DNA of 64,000 nt, taken from Alteromonas sp. V450. GTDB lineage: Bacteria; Pseudomonadota; Gammaproteobacteria; Enterobacterales; Alteromonadaceae. Positions 9,274 through 18,672 of the stretch are shown here, piece after piece. Position 1 is the stretch's first letter, and each line of letters starts with the position of its first letter. The stretch spans positions 3,720,001-3,784,000 of the forward strand of contig NZ_MODU01000004.1 of assembly GCF_001885075.1 (NCBI RefSeq). Reading direction: 5' to 3'. The notes under the pieces were generated by a model. That model was given only the letters and a program-made list of their open reading frames with translations. It searched no databases and was not told the origin of the DNA. The translations under genes were made by a program, and so were the position numbers.

Positions 9274-12200
9274 CTAAAAAGAGGGCGTGTTCTCATCGAG
9301 CACACGGTTAGCCTCGCACAGCAGTGCAGGTAAATGTTCAGCCACCAGATTGTGTTGCCCCAGTTTGAGCGCACTTTCTGTTTCATTGGCCAAGTGTTGC
9401 AAGCATGGCAGGCCAGTATAACAACACGCGCCATGTAGTTTATGCACTTCACTTTTTAAGCGAACAAAGTCTTTCTTCTCCCAGAGCTCTGCTAACGTAT
9501 TTATAACCTCAGGCAGCAAGGCTAAAAAACTGTCGAACAGTTCTTGCGCGGTTTCTTCGTTCTGGTTAGCCCTTTTTAGTGCAAGTTGCCAATCGACAGA
9601 GGGAAATTCTATTTCGCTTGGTTCAATGTCGTGACACCAAGATTTAATGAGATCGATAAGAAGCTCTATTTCAATAGGCTTAGGCAAGTAATCGTCCATG
9701 CCTGAAGCGAGCAGTCGCTCTTGTTCCTCTTTAAATGCGTGTGCCGTTACTGCAACAATAGGCGTTCCCATATTCAGTGCCGATTTTCTTATTTCGCGTG
9801 TCGCCTGTAATCCGTCCATTCCTGGCATTTGAACATCCATTAGGATCAGGTCGAATTCTTCGGTTTGGCACTGGTTAACCGCGTCTTGCCCACTGAGCGT
9901 CGTTATTAGCTCGATAGGCGAATGGTCAAGCCAAGTGTGTAAAAGCTTGAGGTTCATCTCCATATCATCTACTGCAAGAACTTTGGCCCTTGGAAGGTTA
10001 TCAATCTTCTCGTGCATGGGGTTTCGCACAGGAGCGCTTTGATGATGGACCAAACTATCGAGTTTTGTCAGTGTCATGGGCATTCGTACTTGCGCATCAA
10101 AATGCTGGGTAAGACGCGGGTACTGTGTAAATGGCTCAGGGCCCGAATACCAAAGGATCCTCTTATCTGCTGAGAAGTGCACAAAACGGCGTAAGAATGC
10201 GTCTCTAAACGATATTTTTGTAACTGGTACGGTGGCCATAAAGAAATCGTATTGGCCCTGTAATGTGGAGAGGTAATCGATTGATTCAACAGAGGTTACG
10301 TTTGCACCTAGTGCTACAAGGATACCGGCACTAGCTCTTCGGGTAACGGGAACAGGATCAAATAGAACGACAGATTTGTTTTGCCATTTCTCATCCGTAC
10401 TCAGTGAGTATTTCTGGCTTAGCTGGTTCATGCGTAATGTAACAGTAAACGTGGAGCCTTGTCCCAGAGTACTTTTTAAGTGAAGGTCGCCGTTCATGAG
10501 TCTTACCAATTCTCGGCTGATAACCAGTCCTAGCCCTGTTCCTTGGTAGCTTCTATTAAGCGCATCTTCTACTTGCGAGAAAGCATTAAAAAGCTTTTTA
10601 CGGTCTTGTCGACTGATACCTATACCCGTGTCTTCAACGGTAATCATCAGCTCATAAATCCCGTGCTGCAAAGCACGCCCTTCCACTGCGAACGTGATAG
10701 TGCCACTTGATGTGAACTTAAGTGCATTACTTAACAGGTTATTGAGCACCTGCTTGATGCGAAATACGTCACCAATAAGTTTCTCGGGAAGCGGTTTCAA
10801 ATCAAAGACAAACTCGATGCGCTTACTATGGGATGATTTTGCCATTAGGGTGACCATTTCTTCCAAGAGCTTATTTGGAGAGAAAGGCTGGTTATTAATA
10901 CGTAACTTACCCGCTTCAATTTTTGAAAAATCTAATACGTCATTTACGATGGTAAGCAGGTTGTCGGCTGCTGTATTTACTATCCGAACCTGCTCTAGCT
11001 GATCGGTGGGTAAAGGTGCGTTGTTTAACTCTTTGCTGAATCCTAAGATCGCATTTAATGGCGTTCGAATTTCGTGGCTCATGTTTGCTAAAAATTGAGA
11101 CTTAACTGCACTCGCTTTTAGTGCGTCTTTTCTAGCAATATCAAGACGAGCATTTTGTTCTTCGATTAGCTCCATATTATTGCGTAGGTCGTCCGTTGCT
11201 TGTTCAACCTCTCTTTCCAACTGGCCCCTGCTTTTTTCCATTAATGCAAATGAAAACAAGCCAGCCTCAATGAATACACCCACTTGAAAGCAATAGGTTG
11301 TAAAGTCATTTGATGGGAGGATGCCAATCAAGCTGAGCATGCCGACTACGGCTCCTAAGGCAAGCATGCCCCAAGCGAATATAAAATAGCGTGCTGGCTT
11401 GAACTGATTAACAAAAGCTTCAAATCCGGCGTAAATATAACTGAGAATAGCAACAAGACCTACGCCGTATACAAGATTGTTTTTCCAAATTGAAGGTAAC
11501 ACATTGATAAAACAAATCAGGCCAGTGGCAGCTTGGCAAATCAGCAGCAGTTTGATGATAGGGTGGGCTGTTGGCGAATTTTTCTTAGTATTTAGAAATG
11601 TAAGGGTAAAGATACCCGACGTTACACCTATAATGACAAAGATGAGTTCACTATGCGTGACTAACCACAGTGGTATTCCGCTTGTAAAGGCTAGGTGAGT
11701 ATGGCCTCCCCAAACAAACTGCCACAGCACAACCGCAAGAATATAGCCAACATACGCTAAAAGACTGTTTTCACGAACGCCGAAATAAAGGGCGAGGTTG
11801 TAAACAGCAAGAATGAGTAGTCCACCATAAAAAAGTCCCCACACTAGGCTGTCTACCTGAAAAGCGCTGCTATGAGAGGGGGCAGATTGCACTTTAAGCG
11901 GCGCAATTAAGCTAGAAGAATGGCTCTCAATTCTTACATAAAGGTCGAAGGGTACACTATCTTGAAGATCCACATTGAATGTGGGTACTCTGAATCGTTG
12001 CTCTTTCTGGGCTTTGCCTTGATGACTTTGTGTTATGACTTTTCCATTTTGAACGAGGTAGAAGTCAACGCTGTCCAGCTGGCTAAAATTGATTGTAAAA
12101 ACCCAATTGCTCTCACTCGATACATTGGCCACTGATGTGAGAAGCCATAAACCGTTCTCACGGAAACCAAAATTAGGATTTTCGTGAGGGTGCATGAGAA

Positions 12201-12450
12201 AGTCACTGCGCCTTCTAGCCACATCACCAATCGTTAGTTGATAGTCATTTTCGAGTAAGTAATAAAGTGAATCAGAGAGATCAAGCGTAACTTTTTCATC
12301 GTATAGCTGCTCAATGTGCTGGCTATTTGCGGTTAACGAGACGGCAAATGTTGAAATGCAGATGATGAAAATAAAAACTCGACTGATAAACATATATAAA
12401 GGTAATGATACTGTTTTTGACATTAAACCATTCTCGACATTGAATGACAA
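9274..12450 (-). CDS. Hybrid sensor histidine kinase (7TMR-DISM, HisKA, HATPase, REC, HPt)
   Basis: A 1058-residue BarA-like phosphorelay protein. In order: signal/anchor (about 18-40), an extracytoplasmic 7TMR-DISM-type domain (about 50-190), seven membrane helices (about 203-405), a coiled coil (about 408-445), HisKA with His459 in MSHEIRTPLN, HATPase with NLLSNALKFT, DTGIGI and GTGLGL, a degenerate receiver-like region (about 690-800), a true receiver with phospho-acceptor Asp872 in LMDVQMPGMDG and Lys924, and an HPt domain with His1003. 7TMR-DISM domains are thought to bind small, often carbohydrate, ligands. The output response regulator is not adjacent. Start: a TTG at 12450 has a strong AGAGG site 7 nt upstream; the ATG at 12423 (residue 10) is the alternative. 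Confidence 0.93.
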   Translation of the reverse strand: MSFNVENGLMSKTVSLPLYMFISRVFIFIICISTFAVSLTANSQHIEQLYDEKVTLDLSDSLYYLLENDYQLTIGDVARRRSDFLMHPHENPNFGFRENGLWLLTSVANVSSESNWVFTINFSQLDSVDFYLVQNGKVITQSHQGKAQKEQRFRVPTFNVDLQDSVPFDLYVRIESHSSSLIAPLKVQSAPSHSSAFQVDSLVWGLFYGGLLILAVYNLALYFGVRENSLLAYVGYILAVVLWQFVWGGHTHLAFTSGIPLWLVTHSELIFVIIGVTSGIFTLTFLNTKKNSPTAHPIIKLLLICQAATGLICFINVLPSIWKNNLVYGVGLVAILSYIYAGFEAFVNQFKPARYFIFAWGMLALGAVVGMLSLIGILPSNDFTTYCFQVGVFIEAGLFSFALMEKSRGQLEREVEQATDDLRNNMELIEEQNARLDIARKDALKASAVKSQFLANMSHEIRTPLNAILGFSKELNNAPLPTDQLEQVRIVNTAADNLLTIVNDVLDFSKIEAGKLRINNQPFSPNKLLEEMVTLMAKSSHSKRIEFVFDLKPLPEKLIGDVFRIKQVLNNLLSNALKFTSSGTITFAVEGRALQHGIYELMITVEDTGIGISRQDRKKLFNAFSQVEDALNRSYQGTGLGLVISRELVRLMNGDLHLKSTLGQGSTFTVTLRMNQLSQKYSLSTDEKWQNKSVVLFDPVPVTRRASAGILVALGANVTSVESIDYLSTLQGQYDFFMATVPVTKISFRDAFLRRFVHFSADKRILWYSGPEPFTQYPRLTQHFDAQVRMPMTLTKLDSLVHHQSAPVRNPMHEKIDNLPRAKVLAVDDMEMNLKLLHTWLDHSPIELITTLSGQDAVNQCQTEEFDLILMDVQMPGMDGLQATREIRKSALNMGTPIVAVTAHAFKEEQERLLASGMDDYLPKPIEIELLIDLIKSWCHDIEPSEIEFPSVDWQLALKRANQNEETAQELFDSFLALLPEVINTLAELWEKKDFVRLKSEVHKLHGACCYTGLPCLQHLANETESALKLGQHNLVAEHLPALLCEANRVLDENTPSF

Positions 12451-12607
12451 AAGATTACCTCTAAGCTGTATTGCACACTATTGTGCTTTCCCCCACAATA
12501 AGGATTAACGCAGAGTAACTTAAATTCAGCAGCGCAAAAGAATCGTGTTTTGATGCTGGCATTGAGTCACGCGCGCATTGGTATTAATAACAAAATGAAA
12601 AATTATC

Positions 12608-14893
12608 ATGAGTGACGAGATCATCATTAACCGCGATGGGGTGGAGCAATTACCCCTTCGACGTTTCACCGAAGATGCTTATTTAAACTATTCCATGTAC
12701 GTGATCATGGATAGGGCATTGCCGCATATAGCTGACGGACTAAAGCCGGTTCAGCGGCGAATCATCTATGCAATGTCAGACTTGGGGCTAAGTGCTAATG
12801 CCAAATATAAAAAGTCAGCGAGAACTGTTGGTGACGTACTAGGTAAGTTCCACCCGCATGGTGATTCAGCGTGCTACGAGGCAATGGTGCTGATGGCACA
12901 ACCGTTTTCCTATCGATATCCTTTGGTAGACGGTCAGGGCAACTGGGGCGCGCCTGATGATCCTAAATCATTTGCTGCTATGCGTTACACCGAAGCGAAA
13001 TTATCTCGCTTTGCAGAGGTGCTTTTAAATGAACTTGGCCAAGGCACCGTGGATTGGGTACCTAACTTCGACGGCACATTAGAAGAGCCAAGCGTATTAC
13101 CAGCGCGTTTACCACACATTTTACTTAACGGCGTAACGGGGATTGCTGTAGGGATGGCTACTGACATTCCCCCCCATAATGTTCGCGAGTTAGCCAATGC
13201 ATGCGCTTTACTACTCGACAACAGTAAAGCCGAACTGAGCGATGTATTAGCGCACGTGAACGGCCCGGATTACCCAACCGAGGCAGAGATTATTACGCCT
13301 AAAGCTGACATCCAAAAGTTATATGAAACTGGGCGAGGCTCAATAAAGATGCGTGCGGTATATCTCGAAGAGAATGGCGACGTGGTTATTACAGCGTTAC
13401 CACATCAAGCATCAGGTGCCAAAATCCTTGAACAAATTGCCTCTCAAATGCAGGCGAAAAAGCTACCAATGGTCAGCGATCTGCGCGACGAATCAGATCA
13501 CGAAAACCCCACGCGGTTAGTCATAACCCCTCGCTCTAATCGTGTTGATGTTGCTCAATTAATGCAGCACTTATTTGCTACAACAGATCTAGAGAAAAAC
13601 TATCGTGTAAACCTAAACATGATTGGTTTGGATGGGCGCCCACAGGTCAAAGACTTACGTACTATTCTAGCTGAATGGCTGCAATACAGAAAAGATACGG
13701 TTACACGTCGATTGCAGTATCGTTTAGACAAAGTGTTGGCGCGTCTACACATCTTAGAAGGCTTGCTTATCGCCTTTTTAAACATAGATGAAGTGATAGA
13801 AATTATTCGCACGTATGATAAGCCCAAGCCAGAATTGATGGCGCGATTTGGCCTTACTGATATACAGGCTGAGGCGATCTTAGAACTCAAGCTCCGCCAT
13901 TTAGCAAAGCTAGAAGAAATGAAGATAAAAGGCGAGCAAGATGAACTCGCTGAAGAACGTGACAAGCTTCAACAGCTATTGGGTTCTGATAGACGCCTTA
14001 AAACACTAATTAAAAAAGAAATTTTGGCAGATGCAGAGAAGTATGGAGATGATCGACGCTCTCCGATCGTTGAGCGTGGTGAGGCAAAAGCGCTGTCAGA
14101 GAAGGAATTAGTGCCTGCTGAGTCAGTCACCGTTGTACTGTCTGAAAAAGGCTGGGCACGCTGTGCCAAAGGCCATGATATTGATGCCGAAGGGTTGAGC
14201 TATAAAGCAGGAGATGGGTATTTATCGAGTGCAGAAGGTAAAAGCAACCTGCCGGCCGTTTTCATGGACTCATCGGGGCGTACATTTTCCTGTGATGCAC
14301 ATGCATTACCTTCCGCTAGAAGTCAGGGGGAGCCACTAACCGGCCGGTTCAGCTTGGTGGGAGGTGAGTCTTTTGAGCATGTGATCATGGCGCAAGAAGA
14401 GAGCAAATTCTTGGTAGGCTCAGATGCTGGTTATGGTTTCGTCGGTACCTTCAAAGACATGGTCAGTAAAAATAAAGCCGGCAAAGCGTATCTATCTCTA
14501 CCAAGGGCTGCGAAAGTGCTCAAGCCTACTCAAGTAGCGAACCCAGACTCAGACTGGTGCTTAAGTATTTCTAACGAGGGCCGTATGTTGATGTTTCCGT
14601 TACGCGACTTGCCAAGTCTTGGTAAAGGTAAGGGGAATAAACTGATAAACATTCCATCGGCAAAAGCCCAGTCTCGAGAAGAGTATGTAAAAGTCCTCAC
14701 GGTTGTTCCCGATGGAGCATCAATCAAGGTCTCTGCGGGTAAACGCAGCATGACATTGAGTGCTGATGATTTAACACATTACCAAGGTGAAAGAGGACGT
14801 CGCGGCAACAAACTACCTAGAGGGTTACAGCGCGTTGATAGCGTGGAGCTAGTGATGTCTGATAACCAGAATGAGGCAGAAAATTCGGCATAA
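12608..14893 (+). CDS. parC: DNA topoisomerase IV subunit A
   Basis: 761 residues. ParC is the breakage-reunion subunit of topoisomerase IV, which decatenates daughter chromosomes. The winged-helix/tower core carries the catalytic Tyr127 in AAMRYTE. The quinolone-resistance region [12 protein letters not shown] has Ser87 and Glu91, equivalent to E. coli Ser80 and Glu84, so it is the quinolone-sensitive wild-type form. C-terminal beta-pinwheel repeats follow (about residues 500-740). parE is not in the window. It is divergent from the sensor kinase gene and followed 63 bp later by the H-NOX gene. Confidence 0.98.
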   Translation: MSDEIIINRDGVEQLPLRRFTEDAYLNYSMYVIMDRALPHIADGLKPVQRRIIYAMSDLGLSANAKYKKSARTVGDVLGKFHPHGDSACYEAMVLMAQPFSYRYPLVDGQGNWGAPDDPKSFAAMRYTEAKLSRFAEVLLNELGQGTVDWVPNFDGTLEEPSVLPARLPHILLNGVTGIAVGMATDIPPHNVRELANACALLLDNSKAELSDVLAHVNGPDYPTEAEIITPKADIQKLYETGRGSIKMRAVYLEENGDVVITALPHQASGAKILEQIASQMQAKKLPMVSDLRDESDHENPTRLVITPRSNRVDVAQLMQHLFATTDLEKNYRVNLNMIGLDGRPQVKDLRTILAEWLQYRKDTVTRRLQYRLDKVLARLHILEGLLIAFLNIDEVIEIIRTYDKPKPELMARFGLTDIQAEAILELKLRHLAKLEEMKIKGEQDELAEERDKLQQLLGSDRRLKTLIKKEILADAEKYGDDRRSPIVERGEAKALSEKELVPAESVTVVLSEKGWARCAKGHDIDAEGLSYKAGDGYLSSAEGKSNLPAVFMDSSGRTFSCDAHALPSARSQGEPLTGRFSLVGGESFEHVIMAQEESKFLVGSDAGYGFVGTFKDMVSKNKAGKAYLSLPRAAKVLKPTQVANPDSDWCLSISNEGRMLMFPLRDLPSLGKGKGNKLINIPSAKAQSREEYVKVLTVVPDGASIKVSAGKRSMTLSADDLTHYQGERGRRGNKLPRGLQRVDSVELVMSDNQNEAENSA

Positions 14894-14956
14894 AGTTTAA
14901 GTTGTTCTTAAGATTAGGTGAACTACACTGAGGTTAAGGGTAGAAGAGGATTTGAC

Positions 14957-15496
14957 ATGTTAGGCATTGTTTTTACATCGTTGATAGATATGCTTGAAGA
15001 GAAGGTGTCTCCTGAGTTTGCCGATGACGTCATTATGGAGGCTCAGTTGGAAAATGACGGTGCCTACACTGCCGTTGGGTATTACCCGTTTGAAGAGATG
15101 CAGCGTTTGGTGAACGTGCTGGTAGAAAAAACAGGTAAATCAGCAAACACCTTGCTTTACGACTTCGGTTATTACTTGTTTGGCAAACTTGGTTCTGTTC
15201 ACGGCGATGTACTTGCAAACACAAATAGTATGTTTGACATGCTTGAACATCTCGATGGAGATATTCACGTTCAAGTCAAAAAACTCTACCCTGACGCAGA
15301 TTTGCCTCGGTTTAAGGTGCTGTCTAAAACCGATAAATGTATGCGGCTGCAATACTATTCTGAAAGAGAGCTCTATGCGCTAGCAGAGGGACTTATGGAC
15401 GCTGCGGCCGAATACTACGACTGCAAACTCGAGCGTGAAACCCATCAACTGGACACGCCTTATACCTATGAATTCAGTATTTCTTTGGTAAATTAG
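14957..15496 (+). CDS. H-NOX haem nitric-oxide sensor protein
   Basis: A 179-residue stand-alone H-NOX (HNOB) domain. Proximal haem ligand His104 lies in DIHVQV, and the Y-x-S-x-R signature that holds the haem propionates is Tyr133-Tyr-Ser135-Glu-Arg137. The protein begins MLGIVFTSLIDMLEE, like other bacterial H-NOX proteins. I chose ATG 14957 because it has an AGAGGA site 6 nt upstream and matches the family N-terminus; the frame is open from 14918 but the extra 13 residues are not family-like. It is 11 bp upstream of a GGDEF/EAL gene, the standard arrangement in which NO-bound H-NOX controls a c-di-GMP enzyme. Confidence 0.95.
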   Translation: MLGIVFTSLIDMLEEKVSPEFADDVIMEAQLENDGAYTAVGYYPFEEMQRLVNVLVEKTGKSANTLLYDFGYYLFGKLGSVHGDVLANTNSMFDMLEHLDGDIHVQVKKLYPDADLPRFKVLSKTDKCMRLQYYSERELYALAEGLMDAAAEYYDCKLERETHQLDTPYTYEFSISLVN

Positions 15497-15507
15497 CGCT
15501 GAGCACG

Positions 15508-17664
15508 ATGGCAGAGCAGTTGAGCGAACATAGTAAAAAAATCGCAATACTAGAAAGGCGTTTAAAGCGAGAGCGAAATGCGCGTGAAAGCGCTGAAAAG
15601 CTGCTTACTGAGAAATCAGCTAGTTTGTATGCGCAACTCAAAACTACGCAAAGCGCACAAAAAGATCTTGAGCTTGCTCTGTGGGCGTCTCAAGAGTCGT
15701 TTTGGAACTGGCACGCCAATACCGATATTATTGAAATCCGTTCGTTTTCACTCCATTCTGAGAGTGTTTCAACTTGGAAAAGTACTATTATTAAGTTGAT
15801 GGAGCGTGTTCATGAGGATGACCTTGACGGACTTCAGTTTCACTGGAGCATGGCACTTCATGGTAACCGCGATCGTATTGAATTTTCGTTTCGTATAAAA
15901 CTCGATGATGGCTACCAATGGATACGCCTTAGAGGTCGGGTGTTAACGCGTGGTAAAGCTGGAGAAGCACTCAATATCGTTGGTACAACCAAAGATATCA
16001 CTCGACAGCGCAAAGCTGAGCAGTCTTTTCACCTAATGGCATCAGCGTTTGCCAGTTCCCGTGAACCCATGTTAGTACTTTCCCCCGACTTCGAAATTAC
16101 AGAGTGCAACGATGCGTTTCTAACGCTCATCGAGTGCAGAATTAAAGAGCAATGTATAGGGCGAGATTTTAACCATATTTTTGATGGCGAAGGCGTTGAT
16201 AAAAAGCTGTTGTTGGAAAATAAGCAGCTACGCGTTGAGGACAAGGTTAAAACACAATCTGGCGATATTAAGTCTGTTGATATATCTGTCGCGCTGTTCG
16301 AAAGTCAGCATCAGACATCTACTTATTTAATCGCAACTATGCGTGACATCAGCGACAGAAAGCGCAGCGAAGCCAAGCTGCGTCAGCTAGCACTTCACGA
16401 TAGCCTTACGGGTTTGTCAAACAGGAATGCACTGCGAGAAATAATCAGCAGCTATGTCAATGAAAATAAGCCATTTATAGTAGTGTTTGTTGATCTTGAT
16501 GGATTTAAAGCAATTAACGATAACGCGGGGCATGAGCGCGGCGATATTGAACTTCAGCGCGCAGCTGCTTTACTAACCGGTATTTTTGGTTCCATAGGCA
16601 ATGTTGGTCGATGGGGGGGCGATGAATTTATCGCGATTTTGCCAAACCAGAGCAGCGACGAGGTTTTAGATAAATCGGATAGACTTATTTCGTTGATAGA
16701 AGAAGACGCCGTTTATGTAAAAGGAAGTGAGTTGCGCCTTTCTGCAAGTATTGGCGTTGCAATATACCCCGAACATAGTAACGACATTGAGAGTGTCATT
16801 CAATGTGCTGATGCCGCTATGTACCGTGCAAAAGAGCTGGGGAAAGGCCAGACATATCTTTACGAGCCAGGCTTATATGAGAGTATGACGCAGCAAGTCA
16901 GCATGGTTAATGACTTGCGGCGGACCGTTGAAAACCATTTGCTTGACTTTTACATCCAAGGAAAATACGACCTTAACGGTGAATTGAAAGGGGGTGAAGT
17001 ACTTTGTCGGTGGATTTCAGGCCTCCATGGCGTTGTTTCACCCGCGGTATTTATTCCCATTGCTGAAGAATACAAGCTCGATAGCACTATTGGACTGCAG
17101 GCCCTAGAGTCGGCCTGTGACTACATTTCAATAATGGAATCACATCAAGGTGAAGCTATCCCACTATCGGTCAATATCAGCGCAAACCAAATGCTCGACC
17201 CACACTTCCCAGAACAGGCACTCGCTATTTGTTTAAACAACCACGTGTCGCCCGAATACATTGAACTAGAACTTACTGAGTCTGTTTTCATACGCGATGA
17301 AAAAGCAGCGCTTAGAGCACTGACTGCATTAAGAGAGAGTGGCTTCAAGCTGTCGCTAGATGATTTCGGGAGCGGTTTTTCTTCACTGAGCTATCTGCGT
17401 AGTTTTCAATTTGAAGTAGTTAAGGTAGATAAAAGCTTGGTACAGGGGATCCACCAGGACAGCAAGGCAAATTCACTTTTCAATGGTTTAATCGCCATGT
17501 TACGAAGCCTCGAAATAGATATTGTTGTTGAAGGCGTAGAGTTTGAGTCTTACCTACCATTCATGGAGCAGGCAGATGTTCAATTGATGCAGGGTTTTTA
17601 CTTCGACAAACCTATGCCTTATGACCAATTTATAGCTCGCCATACGAGTGAGCCCAATCGCTAG
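15508..17664 (+). CDS. H-NOX-associated PAS-GGDEF-EAL c-di-GMP enzyme
   Basis: 718 residues. N-terminal coiled coil (about 1-60), two PAS-like domains (about 60-170 and 175-285), a GGDEF domain with intact GGDEF at 370-374 and VDLDGFKAIND, and an EAL domain. The EAL signature reads EVL (497-499), but other metal and catalytic positions are kept: SVNISAN, ELTES, LDDFGSG (Asp618/Asp619), KVDKSL, VVEGVE and QGFYF. The product-inhibition RxxD site expected just before GGDEF is absent. It should be soluble and, by analogy with characterised H-NOX-associated cyclase/phosphodiesterases, switch c-di-GMP level in response to NO. It is co-transcribed with the H-NOX gene (11-bp gap). Net activity cannot be predicted. 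Confidence 0.95.
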   Translation: MAEQLSEHSKKIAILERRLKRERNARESAEKLLTEKSASLYAQLKTTQSAQKDLELALWASQESFWNWHANTDIIEIRSFSLHSESVSTWKSTIIKLMERVHEDDLDGLQFHWSMALHGNRDRIEFSFRIKLDDGYQWIRLRGRVLTRGKAGEALNIVGTTKDITRQRKAEQSFHLMASAFASSREPMLVLSPDFEITECNDAFLTLIECRIKEQCIGRDFNHIFDGEGVDKKLLLENKQLRVEDKVKTQSGDIKSVDISVALFESQHQTSTYLIATMRDISDRKRSEAKLRQLALHDSLTGLSNRNALREIISSYVNENKPFIVVFVDLDGFKAINDNAGHERGDIELQRAAALLTGIFGSIGNVGRWGGDEFIAILPNQSSDEVLDKSDRLISLIEEDAVYVKGSELRLSASIGVAIYPEHSNDIESVIQCADAAMYRAKELGKGQTYLYEPGLYESMTQQVSMVNDLRRTVENHLLDFYIQGKYDLNGELKGGEVLCRWISGLHGVVSPAVFIPIAEEYKLDSTIGLQALESACDYISIMESHQGEAIPLSVNISANQMLDPHFPEQALAICLNNHVSPEYIELELTESVFIRDEKAALRALTALRESGFKLSLDDFGSGFSSLSYLRSFQFEVVKVDKSLVQGIHQDSKANSLFNGLIAMLRSLEIDIVVEGVEFESYLPFMEQADVQLMQGFYFDKPMPYDQFIARHTSEPNR

Positions 17665-17711
17665 GTGATGACCTGTGAGGGCGGTTATAAGCCGCTTCAT
17701 TCATTGTGCAT

Positions 17712-17741
17712 TAAAAAGCCCGAGGTCAATACGCTCGGGCT
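17712..17741 (-). terminator. Intrinsic terminator of the ast/DUF1338 operon
   Basis: An 8-bp GC-rich stem, AGCCCGAG (17717-17724) with CTCGGGCT (17734-17741), and on the minus strand a TTTTTAA tract. It lies 26 bp past the DUF1338 stop. The plus strand has no U-tract, so it serves mainly the minus-strand operon. Confidence 0.8.
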
Positions 17742-17766
17742 CATTCTAAATGGAAGAAAATACTGA

Positions 17767-18573
17767 TTATTTAACGTTGGTGCTTTCAAATATTTTGTCT
17801 GCCGAGGCAGCTACAAAACCTTGGTAGCGTTTACCATTTGGCATATTGTAGCGCTGCGCAAATTCATAAAAGCAACTAGGTATAGATACCGTTTCATCGG
17901 CGAATGCCACGTCTGCACGGTCTGCCATTGTTGCAGATTGCGCTAAAAATACATCTGCGCCACCTTTAATTTCACCACCTGATGTGTTTAACACAAAACC
18001 CGCTTCTTTTAGAAGTGCGTTAACGTCTTCAAGTTCATTGGTTCGGGTGAGGTGATTGACACTTACCGTAAAATGGTTCGCGCGAAACCCCCATGCAGCC
18101 ATCCAAGCAGCGTACTCGGATTCGTTAAGCAAGGTGTCGTACTCTGCTTTAGTTACGTTCCAGTGCTTGCCTGAATAAAGGAAATTGTCGGCTTCGACAA
18201 CTTCAGCCGGCATTTGCTCGACCATTTTTTTAATGATCGTTTGAGCCGTCGTCGACAACTCGTTTACACGTAATTCGCTTATAAATACCTTCGGCTTAGT
18301 GTCGTCTGGGTGTTCAAAGTGTTTGGCTGTAAGCTTCTTTGCCTCAAAGTCATAGTCACCCTTCTCTTCGTAGCCTAGTGCTAGAAAATGGGCAGCAAGT
18401 TTGTTGAGGCGAGTTTTATCAAGTGCGAACGTTCTGAATGCTACATGGTCATTGACGATATCGTTCGTGTTTTCTTCACCTGCTAATAACGCATGAATTT
18501 TGTGCGCAGAAGGTGTAATAGTCACGTAATCGTCCCACATGTTGCTGAACAACGTGTCTATGTTGCTGTGCAT
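17767..18573 (-). CDS. DUF1338 protein (2-oxoadipate dioxygenase/decarboxylase-like, short form)
   Basis: 268 residues, much shorter than the roughly 460-residue HglS/YdcJ enzymes that turn 2-oxoadipate into D-2-hydroxyglutarate. The HVAFRTF motif (His43, Arg47) has the H-xxx-R spacing of the metal His and substrate Arg in that family, and RANHFTVSVNH offers a second metal His. It is the last gene of the ast operon, 99 bp after astD, and shares its terminator. The position suggests an oxidative step on an amino-acid-derived 2-oxo acid; the actual substrate is not shown by the sequence. The family name is from recalled knowledge. Confidence 0.85.
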   Translation of the reverse strand: MHSNIDTLFSNMWDDYVTITPSAHKIHALLAGEENTNDIVNDHVAFRTFALDKTRLNKLAAHFLALGYEEKGDYDFEAKKLTAKHFEHPDDTKPKVFISELRVNELSTTAQTIIKKMVEQMPAEVVEADNFLYSGKHWNVTKAEYDTLLNESEYAAWMAAWGFRANHFTVSVNHLTRTNELEDVNALLKEAGFVLNTSGGEIKGGADVFLAQSATMADRADVAFADETVSIPSCFYEFAQRYNMPNGKRYQGFVAASADKIFESTNVK

Positions 18574-18635
18574 AATAGTAGGATCCTTTCTGTCGTCGAC
18601 TCCCTGAAGGAGTTAGTTTTTGGTGGGCTATCGAA

Positions 18636-18665
18636 ATGGCCAGTAGAACGAGTTCCACTGGCCAT
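18636..18665. repeat. Hairpin between astD and the DUF1338 gene
   Basis: Perfect 9-bp inverted repeat ATGGCCAGT/ACTGGCCAT (18636-18644, 18657-18665) with a 12-nt loop, starting 8 bp past the astD stop. On the minus strand it is followed by TTTCGATAG, too weak for a full terminator. It may lower expression of the distal gene or act as an mRNA-processing or stability structure. Confidence 0.5.
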
Positions 18666-18672
18666 ACACGTA

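Noticed and set aside
14918..14956. Longer H-NOX start
   Set aside because: The extra 13 residues are unlike H-NOX proteins, and ATG 14957 has an AGAGGA site and the family start MLGIVF.
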